This document shows, piece by piece, positions 20,031 to 32,127 of a stretch of DNA of 64,000 nucleotides. Origin of the DNA: Aquatica leii (taxonomy: Eukaryota; Arthropoda; Insecta; Coleoptera; Lampyridae). A model generated the notes under the pieces. That model ran no database searches. It was given only the letters and a program-made list of their open reading frames with translations, and was not told where the DNA came from. A program made the position numbers and the translations under genes. The stretch is taken from positions 236,682,104 through 236,746,103 of the forward strand of contig CM069432.1 of assembly GCA_035610365.1 (NCBI GenBank). Reading direction: 5' to 3'. Within the stretch, counting starts at the first letter, position 1. Every line of letters starts with the position of its first letter.

Positions 20031-21394
20031 GTCTATTTCTATTCCCAGATTAGAGTTTGGTGTCGCTCTGTTATTATCAAAAGGGGTTAAAACCGCGCTA
20101 AATATTAATGTAAATCAAACGTACTTGTGTAGTAACTCTACTGTAACAATATCATGGTTAAATGCCGAAGCAAGTACATGGAAAGTTTTTGTAGCGAATA
20201 GAGTTTCACAAATTCAGAACTTAACTTCAGATGCAGAGTGGTATTATGTCAAATCTGATCAAAATGCTGCCGATTTTATATCACGGGGAGTATGTCCTAC
20301 TATATTAATTAATTTAGAAATTTGGTGGTATGGTCCTCGCTGGTTAAAATTGTCTTACAAAGAATGGGCATTCAAGGACATAAATAAAATTAACTCGTCT
20401 TCTGAGTGCATTAAAGAAATTCGTAAGTCAAAACTGACTGTATTAGCAACAACCGTAGATTTGAACGTGTTTGACAAGTATTCGTCATACACAAATTTCC
20501 AACGCGTTATCTCATACATCAATCGATTCAAACAAAATTCTCTTACAAAAACAAAACAATACGGCCATCTCACCGTGACTGAATTGAACAATGCCACAAA
20601 GAAAGTAGTGAAGATTGCATAATCCCAAATGTTTGGGCTTGAAATCGACAATATAAAGAAAAAAAATTGTGTTCAACAGGGTAGTAGGCTGCTACAATTA
20701 AATCCTTTTATAGATTCCGAAGGTGTTTTAAGAGTAGGTGGTAGGTTAAACAAATCTACATATAGTTTTCATAAGAAATATTCTATAGTTTTAAAGAGTA
20801 ATCAGTCTTTGATACTTTTACTTTCCGGATCAAAACATTTGCAACTATTACATGCAGGTTCTCAAGTATTACTGGTGTCATTACGTAAAAAATTTTGGAT
20901 ACTTCAAGGTAGAAATTTAACTAGAAAAGTAATACACGAATGTGTAAAATGTTTTTGTACAAAACCCACGGATACAAATTATATCATAGCAGATCTGCCA
21001 AGTTATCGTATAATTCCCGAAAGACCATTTATAAATAGCGGAGTAGATTACTGCGGAACTTTTAAGATACGTCACAGCGCAACCAGAAATTACAAAATTA
21101 CCAAAGCATACATTTGTATTTATGTTTGCATGGTTACTAAAGCAATACATATGGAACTCGTTAGAGATTTGACGCCAGAAAAAAATTTAGCGGCAATAAA
21201 AAGATATATAGCACGCAAAAACAAAATCAAAAATTAAGATAATGCAAGCAATTTTAAAGGAGTTCAGTTGGAAGTGTAAAACTTTCTTAATTTAATAAAC
21301 AATACTATTTCAACTGAAATGCTTTAAGAAGGTATTTGTTAGAAATTTATTTTTAGTCCGTTCTTCACCTGGGAGGCCTTTAGGAGGCCGAGGT
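20030..21394 (+). pseudogene. BEL/Pao element: RNase H end and integrase, 5' piece
   Basis: Plus strand. It opens SIPRLEFGVALLLSKGVKT and STVTISWL, then WKVFVANRVSQIQNLTS and SDQNAADFISRGVCP, the RNase H to integrase linker typical of BEL/Pao. The integrase part (20629-21237) includes GVLRVGGRLNKSTYS, a zinc-finger remnant HLQLLHAGSQ...CVKCFCTKP, GVDYCGTF (first catalytic Asp) and TKAIHMELVRDLTPEKN. DNASNFKGVQ near 21240 supplies the second Asp in a shifted frame. At 21394 the reading is cut by the Gypsy-2 insertion, and it resumes at 27323. Confidence 0.88.
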
Positions 21395-21549
21395 TGTTAT
21401 GTATGCGATAGTTGGTAACATAGTTAGATTGTAACGTTAGTAGGACTGTAGATTATTCGTTGTCAGATTCGTTGTAAATGTGTCAATATAGTTGATCATA
21501 AAATATAATACTTCTTTGAATTGGTTAATCATGTCATCCATACAAAATA
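21395..21549 (+). repeat. 5' LTR of Gypsy-2
   Basis: 155 bp. It is followed directly by the primer-binding-like TGGTGCAGTCGGG. It pairs with 27177-27322. Confidence 0.85.
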
Positions 21550-21562
21550 TGGTGCAGTCGGG
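21550..21562 (+). other. Primer binding site of Gypsy-2
   Basis: TGGTGCAGTCGGG directly follows the 5' LTR, as expected for a tRNA primer site. The tRNA was not assigned. Confidence 0.6.
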
Positions 21563-21649
21563 AAAAGAACAATATTGATTGAAGGAAAGTGTGTGTATAA
21601 ATATAAAATTTAAATTTTTCTGAAAAACTGAGGTTAAGCATGTGCAATT

Positions 21650-22535
21650 ATGGAATCCAAATTACCAGCAGCGTTAGAGTTTGAAGGAAATTTGAGTGAA
21701 AATTTTAAGAAATTCAAGCAGAGGTTTGAAATTTATCTGTTGGCTACTGGAGCATCGGAAAAGGAAGACCGAGTAAGGGTAGCTATGTTATTAAATGTGA
21801 TTGGTGAAAAAGGTCTCGATATATATAATAATTTCAAATTAGCGGCAGAAGACAAACAGAAATATGATAAAGTCATCAATTAATTTGAAACCTATATGAA
21901 TCCTAGCAAAAATATAATATACGAAAGGTATATGTTAACAAGCGCATTCAATTAGAAGGCAAAACTGTTAATATTTTTGTAAATGAACTCGGCCCATTAG
22001 TAAAAACTTGTGAATATAAAGAAGAAGCCGACAATATGGTGAGATAGAGAATTGTTTTGGATATCAGGGACTTAAAAGAGTGCAAGAAAGATTAACAGCT
22101 GCAAATTTAATTTTAAAGAATGCAGTGGATATTTGTCGTGCAGATGAAATTACAAAGGAACAATTAAGAGAGATTCGTCATGAGAAATGTGTAGATGTAG
22201 TGAAGAAGAAACAAAGGAGCAGGAAAATTTTACATCAAAGGCGAGATTTAGAGAAGAAAAAAAAAGTATTTAATTGTACTCGTTGTTTAACCAAACATGG
22301 CTTAAACCAATTTCCGGCATGTGTAAAAAATTGTACAAAGTGTGGCATATTAAATCATTTAAGAGCAGTTTGCAGAGTTCGTAGAGAAGTAGTAAGAGAA
22401 GTGATTGCAGATGCTGATTTCGATTCTTTCACAATGAGTGAAGTAAAAGACGTATCTATGATCCATGCAGATTGGAGAGAGCCCGTTTTAATCAACAATG
22501 TCAGCATAATTTTTAAGTTAGACACAGGCGCTTAG
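21650..22535 (+). pseudogene. Gypsy-2 gag and start of protease
   Basis: Starts with ATG at 21650: KLPAALEFEGNLSENFKKFK and RFEIYLLATGASEKEDRVRV, a gag family common in insect Gypsy elements. A TAA at 21881-21883 and later stops break it. The second part (22080-22535) has LTAANLILKNAVDICRADE, the zinc knuckle-like CTRCLTKHG...CVKNCTKCGILNHLRAVC, and ends at the protease active site FKLDTGA, where a TAG follows directly at 22533-22535. Confidence 0.82.
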
Positions 22536-24644
22536 GTCAATATATTGCCGAAGGATACTTTGAAATTTATTAAATGTAATAAAAATTGTCAAGTAGTTGT
22601 GTGGTTCTAGAAGGTTTTGGAGGCTCTAGAATTCAACCTATTGGCTGTGTAAATTTAAAATGTCAAAAGGGAAATTTTACAAAAATGCTCAAACTCAAAC
22701 TCCAATCTTAGAGTTGAATGCATGCATAGAATTAAATTTATTAAAAAGAATTGAAATTGTAAATGATAAGTCCAGACAAATGTTTGTCAAATAAATTTTT
22801 GAATGCTTTTCGGCATAGGGAAATTTAATAATAAGCTTAAAATAAATTTATTGCCAAATGTAAAACCAGTTGTTAGATCCCCTTAGGCGGGTACCTCTTG
22901 CTATAAAAGACAAATTAAAGGATAAATTACTACAAATGGAAAACTTAGAATTTATTCAAAAGGCAGAGAATCCTGTGGAGTGGGCTAGCAACATGGTAAT
23001 TGTTGAAAAACCTAATAAAACAATACGGATTTGTTTAGATCCTATTGATTTAAACAAAGTTGTGAAGAGAGAATATTTCCTTATTCCCACACTTGAGGAA
23101 ATTTGTGCTAAATTCTCTGGAAAGAAAATATTTACTGTGTTAGATATTAAAGAGGGGTTTTATCATATAGAAGTAAGTGAACAGTCTGTGTCTCTCTGCA
23201 CATTTAGCACTCCGTTTGGATTTTAACAGTTTAAAATATTGCCACTGGGGTTGGGTATCGCACCTGAAATTTTTCAAAAATATAATACACAGAATTTTTG
23301 TGACATTAAGGGAATTGTAATCTATTTTGATGACATCCTAATTGCGGGAAAGGGCGAGGCCGAACATGGTTCAATTTTAAACGAAGTTCTCGAAAGAGCT
23401 AAGTGTGTAAATGTTAAATTTAACCGAAAAAAAGTTCAATATAAAGTTATAGAAGTAAAGTATTTAGGGCATGTGTTCTAAGAGAAAGGTATGCAAATGG
23501 ATAGAAATAGGGTAAAAGCTGTGTTTACCTGAAATAGTCAGCAAACAAAAAACAATTGCAATCCGTTTTAGGTATGTTTAATTATTTTCGAAGTTTTATT
23601 CCAAATTTTGCAAAGTTATCAGCACCCCTTCGCGAATTGCTTAAGAAGAAAATTATTTTTACGTGGGTAGAGCGCCATAATGACGTGTTCCAAGAATTAA
23701 AAACCGTGTAAAGTATGAATCCGGTACTAAAAAAAATTGATGTTTCAAAGCCGGTTATAATACAAAAGGGCGCTCAAAGGATGGTTTGGGATTTTGTCTT
23801 CTACAGGACCGAAGTCCAATTTCATTTGCTTCGCGAAGTTTGTCAAAATCTGAAATTAATTATTCTCAAGTAGAGAAAGAATGTTTAGCAATTGTTTTTC
23901 CTGTCGACAAATTTCACAATTATATTTATGGGAAGGATGTAACAGTTTGGATTGATCATAAGCGATTGGTTGCAATAATGGGGAAATATATATCAGAAAT
24001 TAAATCGGCTAGACTTCAAAGACTTAAATTAAAACGTTTGAATTATAAACTCGATGTAGTCTAGAAACCTGGCAAAAAAATGCATGTTGCAAATCTTTTG
24101 TCTCGTAATTTTCTAAATGATTATAACGGGGAAGACTTATTCTCTGAGGTAGTACTTGATATTAGATCTTTGGTCAATATATCAGAGACCGGAAAATTAC
24201 AGTTTCAAAAAGAAACAAATGCTGATACGGTATTATTCAGAGTAAAATAGTATTGTCTTACAGAATGGCCTGTTAATATAAATCGTTTAGATAGTAAAGT
24301 TCGTAAATATAATAAATTAAAGAATGAATTACATGTAGTACTTGTTAAACTTATTGCATGAAGGTCATTTTGGGATTGTCAGAATAAAGGCTAAGGCTAG
24401 AGAATCTTTATATTGGCCATTAATAAACGTAGACATTGAACAAGTGAGTTCAAAATGTGAAATCTGTGAAAAATTTAGACCGTCAAATGTGGCAGAACCA
24501 TTGATTCCGCATGAAATTCCTTATAGACCGTTTAAAAAAATCGCATCCGATGTGTTAGAATTTAGCAATAGAAACTATTTAGTTATTAGTGTTGAAAACA
24601 CTTATAGGGAGCTTGATTCGAAGGCTCGTGTAACGAAACGATGA
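22536..24644 (+). pseudogene. Gypsy-2 protease remainder, RT, RNase H and integrase zinc finger
   Basis: Broken by stops and frameshifts. RT blocks: IRICLDPIDLNKVVKREYFL, FTVLDIKEGFYHIEV, PLGLGIAPEIFQKY and YFDDILIAG (catalytic YFDD near 23320). RNase H: ISFASRSLSKSEINYSQVEK and ECLAIVFPVDKFHNYIYG (near 23820). The integrase amino-terminal zinc finger, LLHEGHFGIVRIKAKARESL...CEICEKFRPSN, lies at 24342-24490. The frame reaches YLVISV near 24595 and is then interrupted by an insertion. Confidence 0.85.
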
Positions 24645-26413
24645 AACGCTCAGATGAAACAAATCTGGAACTTGCGGTGGTGCCCAATTTCACTTAATTT
24701 TTTGTATTTTTCGAATGCAGTGTTTATTATTATTAAACAAGATATTCCTTATGATTCGTTTTATGTTTTAAAAATATAATAAGTCTTAATTTCATCTAAT
24801 AGTTTAAGAGTTACAGAATTTTAATGTAATTTTTGTGCAACTTTGCACACTTGTATCTTCTAAACTATTGAACGTAATTGTATCCTTCAAATTTTTTATA
24901 GTAAATTTTATCATCTATAAAAATGTTTATGTGCAACTTTTTTCTATCTAGCACCGTTTTAGAATAATAGTTTATTGGTTATTTGAAATTATTAAGTAAA
25001 TCATTTTAATACAAAAATTGTGGCGGTTTCGATGCTGGTGTAATATTACGACATCGACAAAGATACCCTTAGCCGCAAAAAAAGCCGCGGTGGTCACCAA
25101 AAGCAACTCGACCGAAACACACATGTTCTACTAAACCGATAATTTATGTTCAAATTTTAAAATGCGTAAATGAAATAATTTAATAAACCTGATTTATAAA
25201 ATTTTATAATAAAAACTATCAGTAATTACTAGTTTAAATGATGAACGATTTCACTGTAAAGTTATCAACATAGGACGAAAGTAGGTTAAACAAAATTTGA
25301 GTAAATTTTGAATGTCGAAATTGTATCAACAGTCAAACAATTGTACGACATGTCGTTATAAATCTGTTTAGACTAGAGAAAGGATTCGTGTTTTAGTAAA
25401 TTTCATCTCTTTAAGACTTTTTATAGTCAGTAGCGCCTTTGTTTAATATTAATAGGAGAAAAAATTGTAAAACCGGTAAAAAAAAAGAAAATTTAATAAA
25501 AAAGCATGTCAATTATTTCGCGTCGCGAATTTTTTTTATTGCGAGTTCAATCTGCTGTAAGTTTTCTTTAGATATGACAAGGAATCGCGAACGCGACAAA
25601 CTGTTGAAAAAAATTCAATTTTTAAACTGTGGATGCATATTTCCGAAGATGAAATTTCCATTTTGTAACTTTTACATCTAAAAAGATGTGGCAACGTAGC
25701 TCGAATCGTGTCATAATCTTAGAAGCTGTAGAACTATGAACCGCAATAAAACTCGGGTAAAATCCAGTAATCATTTAGTTTTGTTGTTGTTTTAAAATGC
25801 GCATCAGCTAGTTAGAGTGTGGTGCAACAATTGTCATCAATCACGTGATATAAATTGTTTATTTAATCATTGAATGATTTATTTAATCTAAGCGTATTCA
25901 AAGTCTGGTTATATTTCTGAAAGTTCCACTTTGGCTCAAAAAGTGATTGTGCCTAGAGAAAATTTTACAATCACAATGTTTCAACCTTTGCTCGCATAAC
26001 ATGCTTGTGAGCGCAATATTATTATTTCAGCTTTGCAAAGGTGACTTTTTCCCTTGAGAATATTATAACAATTTGATCATGGTAGTTATATTGTGTATTA
26101 GCTGTCATACATCATTAGGAAAAGAAAAGCTAAGCGTTACCAACACAGCTCAAATACACATTTTTGTGCTTCTCTAGAAAAATTTTCTATAAAAAATGTA
26201 CTCTCCAGTTTGCAATCATGATTCCACGAAACGTCGCCATATAAAAAATCTAAAGTGGTTTAATTTGCCCCTCCTAGTAAAGAGTGTTCTTAACCAATTC
26301 ATTTATTAAATATAAAAGAAGGACGTAACCTACAGTATTTGTTCATTATATTAGGTAGGTAATATTGTGTTTGTTTTCAGCACCTTCCGATAATTGCAAG
26401 ATTTGCGATATCT
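24597..26413. mobile_element. 1.8-kb non-coding insertion inside Gypsy-2 integrase
   Basis: The integrase reads to YLVISV at about 24597 and resumes with NFSDYFSKWLEI at 26414. The insert has no recognisable protein. Near 26219-26320 it has TTCCACGAAACGTCGCC followed by sequence similar to 57929-58010, which marks the tail of a Penelope-like element. A short possible target duplication (GTTGAA/TGTGAA) is weak. Confidence 0.55.
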
Positions 26414-27156
26414 GTGAATTTTTCTGACTATTTTTCTAAGTGGCTTGAAATAATACAGCTTAATAATAAAACAGCCGAAAAATTAATTCGTCATTTTAAA
26501 ATTTGTTTTTCCACTTATGGTATACCAAATTTAATACTTTCAGATAATATGCCATATGGGTCACTTTTATTTAAAACTTTCACAAAAGAGTTTTGGATTG
26601 AATTAAAAACTAGAAATCTTAGGTATCCCAGAAGCAACGGTTTTACTGAAAGCGGGGTTAAAATCACGAGAAACATATTAAAAAAGAACGGAGACGTAAA
26701 CATTGCTCTGTTAAATTATAGATATAGCATCAGACGGGATTGGATAGTAGAAAATTACGTATTAAACTGCCAGTTGTTGAAAAAGCACTGGAGCAAGACA
26801 AAGTTAAAAATAATATATTTTGAGATGGTGAGAATATTACTATGCAAAAAGGGAAAATTTGGGAACCTGCTAGGGTCCTAGAGAGAACAGAGCGTCCAAG
26901 GTCTTACATTGTTAAAGATCAAGGTGGTATTATTTTTAAACGGAATAGTTACAATCTTAGAAAATCAAAGAATCTTTTTAATCCAAACAGTATTAAGCAT
27001 AACTTTGTAAACAACAGTAATGAGTATAATGTAAGTGATGAACAAATAGATGTTAAGGAGGAGGATAACGTAGTGAGTGAAAGTAATTTTAAATTGGTAG
27101 AAACGCCTAAAAGAAATTTAAAACTTCCTGTAAAATTTAAAGACTATGTTTTGTAA
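26414..27156 (+). pseudogene. Gypsy-2 integrase core and C-terminus
   Basis: Plus strand. The core includes FSKWLEIIQLNNKTAEKLI, ILSDNMPYGSLLFKTF (second Asp) and RSNGFTESGVKITRNIL (Glu). A frame change near 26840 leads to a 104-codon tail (GKIWEPARVLERTERPRSYI, then an acidic part ending NLKLPVKFKDYVL) that stops at 27154-27156, just before the polypurine tract AAAAGGGGGAAA (27165-27176). Confidence 0.85.
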
Positions 27157-27176
27157 TATTTAATAAAAGGGGGAAA

Positions 27177-27322
27177 TGTTATGTATGCGATAGTTGGCAA
27201 GATAGTTAGATTTTAAGGTTGGTAGGACTGTAGATTATTCATTGTCAGATTCGTTGTAAATGTGTTGATCATAAAATATAATACTTCTTTGAATTGATTG
27301 ATCATCCTTTCCATACAAAACA
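27177..27322 (+). repeat. 3' LTR of Gypsy-2
   Basis: 146 bp, preceded by the purine run AAAAGGGGGAAA. It ends ...AAAACA and the BEL reading resumes directly after it with GVKSFISHFKRVVGES. Confidence 0.85.
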
Positions 27323-27918
27323 GGGGTTAAAAGTTTTATATCTCATTTTAAAAGAGTTGTGGGTGAATCAATCCTTACATTTAAGTAGTTTGATACACTA
27401 GTTACTCAAATCAAAGCATGCCTAAACTCCAGACCGTTATCACCTTTATCCAATGACTTTAATCATATTCTCCCTCTCACCCTCGGGAATTTTCTTATTA
27501 GCCAAAGTTTGATGGCACTACCAGAGCCAACAGTGTACAATGTCAACGACGATCGACTCGGTAGATTCCAGCGTTTAGATAAGATTTCTGGAAATGTTGG
27601 TCCAAAGAGTATATATCGGAATTGCAAGTTAGAAAAAGGTGGCTTATAAAAAATGTCGACGTGATCAAACAAGAGCAAATGGAGAGAGAAGCAAATCGAC
27701 CTTCTCTGAAATAGTGTCTTGGAAGGATTTTTAAAGTGCATCCAGGTAGTGATAGTGTTGTTCGTGTTGTGAGTGTGAAAACAAATAACGGAGTGTACAG
27801 ACGACCGGTAAGAAAAATTTGTCTCTTACCGATTAGTGATAACTATGATAACAATAGTGATAATCACACTGCACTAGCTAAATGTAATTGTTCAATCATG
27901 TATTTGTACGATTGTTGA
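27323..27918 (+). pseudogene. BEL/Pao integrase C-terminus, 3' piece
   Basis: Continues the integrase from 21394: FISHFKRVVGESILTF, TQIKACLNSRPLSPLSNDFN, GNFLISQSLMALPEPTVYNV and KISGNVGPKSIY, then after frameshifts the small end domain HPGSDSVVRVVSVKTNNGVY with RRPVRKICLLPI. This last block is a hallmark of the end of BEL/Pao pol. The stop is at 27916-27918. Confidence 0.88.
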
Positions 27919-27951
27919 AATATTCAGTGAATTGTTTCAAAGGTGGCGGCA

Positions 27952-28080
27952 TGTTTTACCTTGAATCATCTATTGTACATAATTCTTGTAAAGTTATATT
28001 AGTAATAGTTTGTTCTGTATAACTCGTTTAATCGTATATTCGTTTTAGAAACTCTTTTTCTTGTTAAACAGGTACAAAGT
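27952..28080 (+). repeat. Start of the BEL/Pao 3' LTR
   Basis: A purine-rich run (AAAGGTGGCGGCA) is followed by TGTTTTACCTTGAATCATCT, the expected place for the 3' LTR. The right end could not be fixed because the 5' LTR of this element is not in the window. Confidence 0.45.
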
Positions 28081-31000
28081 AAAATTTTGTTTTGTACTGA
28101 GATATCTTGTAGTGAGTATGGATTCGGAACTAATATAGTAAACTTGTAAATTACATAATAACGAATTTATTATACTCAAATTTAACAAGTTGCAGTATGC
28201 AACGGTAGACAATCATAAATTTTTATATTTTACAAAAATGCTTATTTAAAGCATGTAAATTAAGTTGCAAATATAACCAAATTTGAAGTCATCAACTATA
28301 AAAATACTTCTTCAAAGCACTTGTGCAGTAAAGGAGAAAACGTTATATCTTGTTTGAAGCTAACGTACAACTAAGAAAAAGCAACACCTTTATTTTCTGA
28401 AGTTACAAACTAGAGTAAAACAAAAGGATGTCGTTCCCGACTTCAATAGTGGACTAAAAAGAGTAAATTCGAGTGGACACGAGAAAGAACTACGTTGTAG
28501 GAAAGGCCATTACATAGGTCGCAATCAGGGCAGCAGTCAACCGCTAAAAGACAGCATCGAAAATCTCATTCGTTTTCCACTTGTCACTCTATCATTTGAG
28601 AGTTATTTTATTTGTTGATTTTTATAGGGTATGTTGTTTGCCAAGCCCGAATAACATCTACCGTAAGAGCTTTGCATTACCTGAATTGTCTACACGGATT
28701 CGCTCAAGTTTCTAAAGATAAACGCGCTAACTTGACTTGAAGTGTTCGACAATTACCTTTGTGTAAACAAATATTTGCTTATACAATTGACAATTATATT
28801 ATTGTTTCAACATCCAAAAAAATAAAATTTGAAATATTATAAACAAACAGAAAAATTAAAAACGAGAAACGATTAACTTTTCCGATATTAAACTTTCAGG
28901 AACGCTGTAAATCCACAAAGTTAATATTAGCGTGGGATTTGAGGTTATTTTCAATTAGAGCTTTAACGAATATTAGAAATTTGTAAACACGTGTTGCACG
29001 AAGCTTCATTTTAAAGTCGCATATAAACCAACAAAATGATCATGGTTTAAACACATTCATTTTCTGAATTGTACATTTCAACATTTGAAATTGGTTTCGT
29101 AATGTATTCAGGAATATATTTTGGACATTACTTTGAACTACAGTCCGAGGAAGACTGTCACAACATACTCAAAGCTTTGAAACTCGTCTTTAATACAAGC
29201 TAATATTTGGATTGATGCAAATGCTATTGATTTTTAATTTTTACGTAAGAAAGTTAACTGCGTTGATCCCTACAGTTGCTTTACAAACATTTAAATGTTT
29301 TTACAACTACTAGTAGAAACAGCTTTTTGTTTTGTTTTCTATTATTAAAAATCTTATGTTTAATATTGTAGTAGTTGTTAAGTAAGCTAAAAATACAAAA
29401 TAAAAACAATAAATTACTGCTTATTTTTATAAACCACATGAAACACATTTAAACAGTTTTCTTTGTAATGTAAATTTTTTTAAAAATAAATTCGAATAAT
29501 TAAGTAATACATAATTCTTGTTTGTTTGCTTTTATTTTACTCCAAGTACTAGTTTTAAGTACGCCAGAAAATTGATCGTTTTGTAGATTGCTACCACCCT
29601 TTAATCAAAATTTTATTTAAAAAAAAAAACCTTACGTGTTATCAAAATTTATTTTTAAGTATTAAATTTTAACTTTTTAGTTTTTTAATTAAAGATCGGT
29701 ATAACATGCAATATTTATTTTTATCTTTGTAATAAATACGTATAAAAAATATTAATTCGAATGGATTGTTTATTATTAGAAAGCGAACAAATAATTAAAA
29801 AACAATTGTAAAAGAAACCCACAAAAAACAGCAAATAATAACATGAGATTTTTTAATAAATTACAAAAGTAATATAGATGTAGGTACATTATTTTTTTAT
29901 TTATTTTTATTGCAACCAATATATGATGTTCACTACAATAAATGCTCTTTCCATTTATTTGACTTCTATAATATTATTTGGTATTTTTAGTTATGCACAG
30001 CTGTTTTGTTTAATTTGATGAAATATGCATGAATTTTAAAAATATAACTGGAGTACAGATTAAATTGGAAAAATGTAATTCATTTTTTTTAACTCGAAGT
30101 GTGGAAATATTTTAAATTGTACCACTTTTCATGAAGAAACGTTGCGTACGGCGCTGGACTTTTTTGAGTACACATTTAGTTGGGTAAAATTTTATGTTAT
30201 GTTTTTTTGATATTTTTTTGAACGTTTTAGAACTTGAAATTTGACAGTTTTCAAGTTCTTTATTTAGCTTGTAGCGTGCACTTGCCAATTGTGCTTCAAT
30301 TACCAATAAACTTAACCCAACATAAAGTAAACACAGCAGCAGCTCTGATATCGGAGAGTGGAGTGAATAAAGGAATGAGTACATGTCAGTCTTCTTTCAG
30401 TCTGCAAATTATAACCTATTAAAAAAAGCTTCAGAACGAAAATACTTACAGGTACTTAAAAATTAATATGACACCGATAATATTTGTGATGGCAAAGTAA
30501 ATATACTTGGTTCCAAGTTATACAATTTATAACAAAATGTAATAAAAAAACAAAGAGTTACTTACGGTTTATGACTTCTTTTCTAGTATTAGAAAAATGT
30601 AACTTAAAATTCCTAAAAGTTGAAACAATTACAAAAGTATATCGCACTGGTATCACAGATACGACTAATTAGTTTATTTAAACCGAGTGGTGCAAATACA
30701 AGCGCATCGAAAGAATCTTTAAGCGAGATCCTTGTTACACTGGTTTTCGTGAAACAAAAAAGTAAGCGACGGCTGACACAGTTGTTCCCGGAGACTGAAT
30801 CGCAGGCTTCGTGATGCTACATTATAAATTAAATCTAAAAAGGCGCCAAAACGATGAAGGACTAAATGTTGGAGATATCGTTTGACTCTACCCGCAGCTG
30901 GAAAAGAACAAATAACACGACAAAAGTGATCACATAATATATATTTATTTTATTATAGGACGTAGTTGAAGAGGACGAAGACGGTACATAAGTATAGCTA

Positions 31001-31681
31001 TATAAACGTTGCAAACAATATTACATGGGTTGATATCACAGGCCAAGGATATGTTACGCCTTTGACTGGGCAACACGTCGCACATCAAAACGACTCAATC
31101 GGTTTAACTTTTACATTTAAAGAAGGAATGACTTTACTGTCTTAAGTTAAATAACAAACATACGAAAATCAAAAGTCTAGAGAATCAAAGCGCACCAACA
31201 CACAAAAAAAAGATTTTAACATTAATTGTGATTACAACCTAGTATGTACGTATGGCCATTCTAACAATCGACATGGCCAACGAAGTAATACTCATATAAA
31301 TAGAAAATGCAATACTTACAGTTGTGTATTATCTAGTAGGGGATTAGCTAATTCCGTATCAGTATGACCTAAAATCTGACACAAAAACGTACATACAGAG
31401 TTATCACAAGTAAATCCTGTCTTTAATTCATAATAAAATTGAAGTAAATGAATGCGCCAAGCTTCCCTCTAATTAACTTTGCACTTCTGTAAAAATATTT
31501 CTTCCAATAAGATTGTATTCAACCCCTTTGAACTTCAGCGATGTGAAAACTTTCCAATTTCAACAGATATTTTATCAGCCCCACAAATAAGAGACACAGG
31601 TGGAGGGGTAGAGATCCGCTAAAGAATCAATAAACTCTCAATACAAAAAAAGTTATATAATCACATACCCCAAATAGGATT
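28081..31681. other. AT-rich non-coding region
   Basis: About 3.6 kb with many homopolymer runs and only short spurious ORFs. I found no domain, no convincing repeat pair and no RNA gene. Part of it may still be the 3' LTR of the BEL element or decayed elements too old to recognise. Confidence 0.5.
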
Positions 31682-32127
31682 TTACTAAGACACAAAATTC
31701 ATTTGCCTATTTACGTGGAATCGCGTGAAACAACATAATGATGAATGCCCGGTTGAGCGCAGACACCGCCAAAACGTTACCATTACCTTCCTTCCTGCAG
31801 TTTTGTTAACGTCAGAAAATCGGGTAATAAATCCAAGTAGCTGGCAGTAGGCAAAAATCGATCTTTTCAAGAGCTTTGAAGTTAACGGTATTCCAATAAT
31901 CTAAATATTCGACGACGTAGATCAATCTCCTGAGCAGTTGTTAAAACTGTTGATCGATCCAATATTTTTTCACTCACACCAGAACTTACATGATTTCGCA
32001 AAGTTCTTCGAGGTATGCCATAGTTTATACTAGCACTTCTGCCAGATGATCCTCCTTTCACTGAGTCCAACGCACGCTGCAGCTGTTCTTGCGACCACTT
32101 GTAACGTGTAAATTCGTAAATGAGCAT
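31682..32127 (-). pseudogene. Pogo/Jerky-type transposase fragment (Psq helix-turn-helix)
   Basis: Minus strand from 32127. An 81-codon piece contains the Psq-type DNA-binding motif: YKWSQEQLQRALDSVKGGSS and NYGIPRRTLRNHVSSG, then VLTTAQEIDLRRRIFRLLEY before a stop at 31882-31884. The next 200 bp hold a weakly similar CENP-B-like second helix-turn-helix (AGRKVMVTFW near 31780). The DDE domain is missing, so this is a truncated pogo-family relic. Confidence 0.72.

Larger units (their letters stand above)
21395..27322 (+). mobile_element. Gypsy-2: old Ty3/Gypsy element inserted in BEL/Pao
   Basis: LTRs 21395-21549 and 27177-27322 begin TGTTATGTATGCGATAGTTG. They differ by roughly 8% plus a 9-bp deletion. 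The element is flanked by GAGGT (21390-21394) and GGGGT (27323-27327), a likely 5-bp target duplication with one mutation. It has a PBS (TGGTGCAGTCGGG at 21550), gag, protease, RT, RNase H and integrase, then a polypurine tract. Many stops and frameshifts and a 1.8-kb insertion make it inactive. It lies within a BEL integrase codon stretch equivalent to the GGLWEAGVKS block. Confidence 0.9.

Noticed and set aside
30112-30814. Short ORFs on both strands near 30 kb
   Set aside because: No domain, no splice context and no family resemblance; lengths are as expected by chance.
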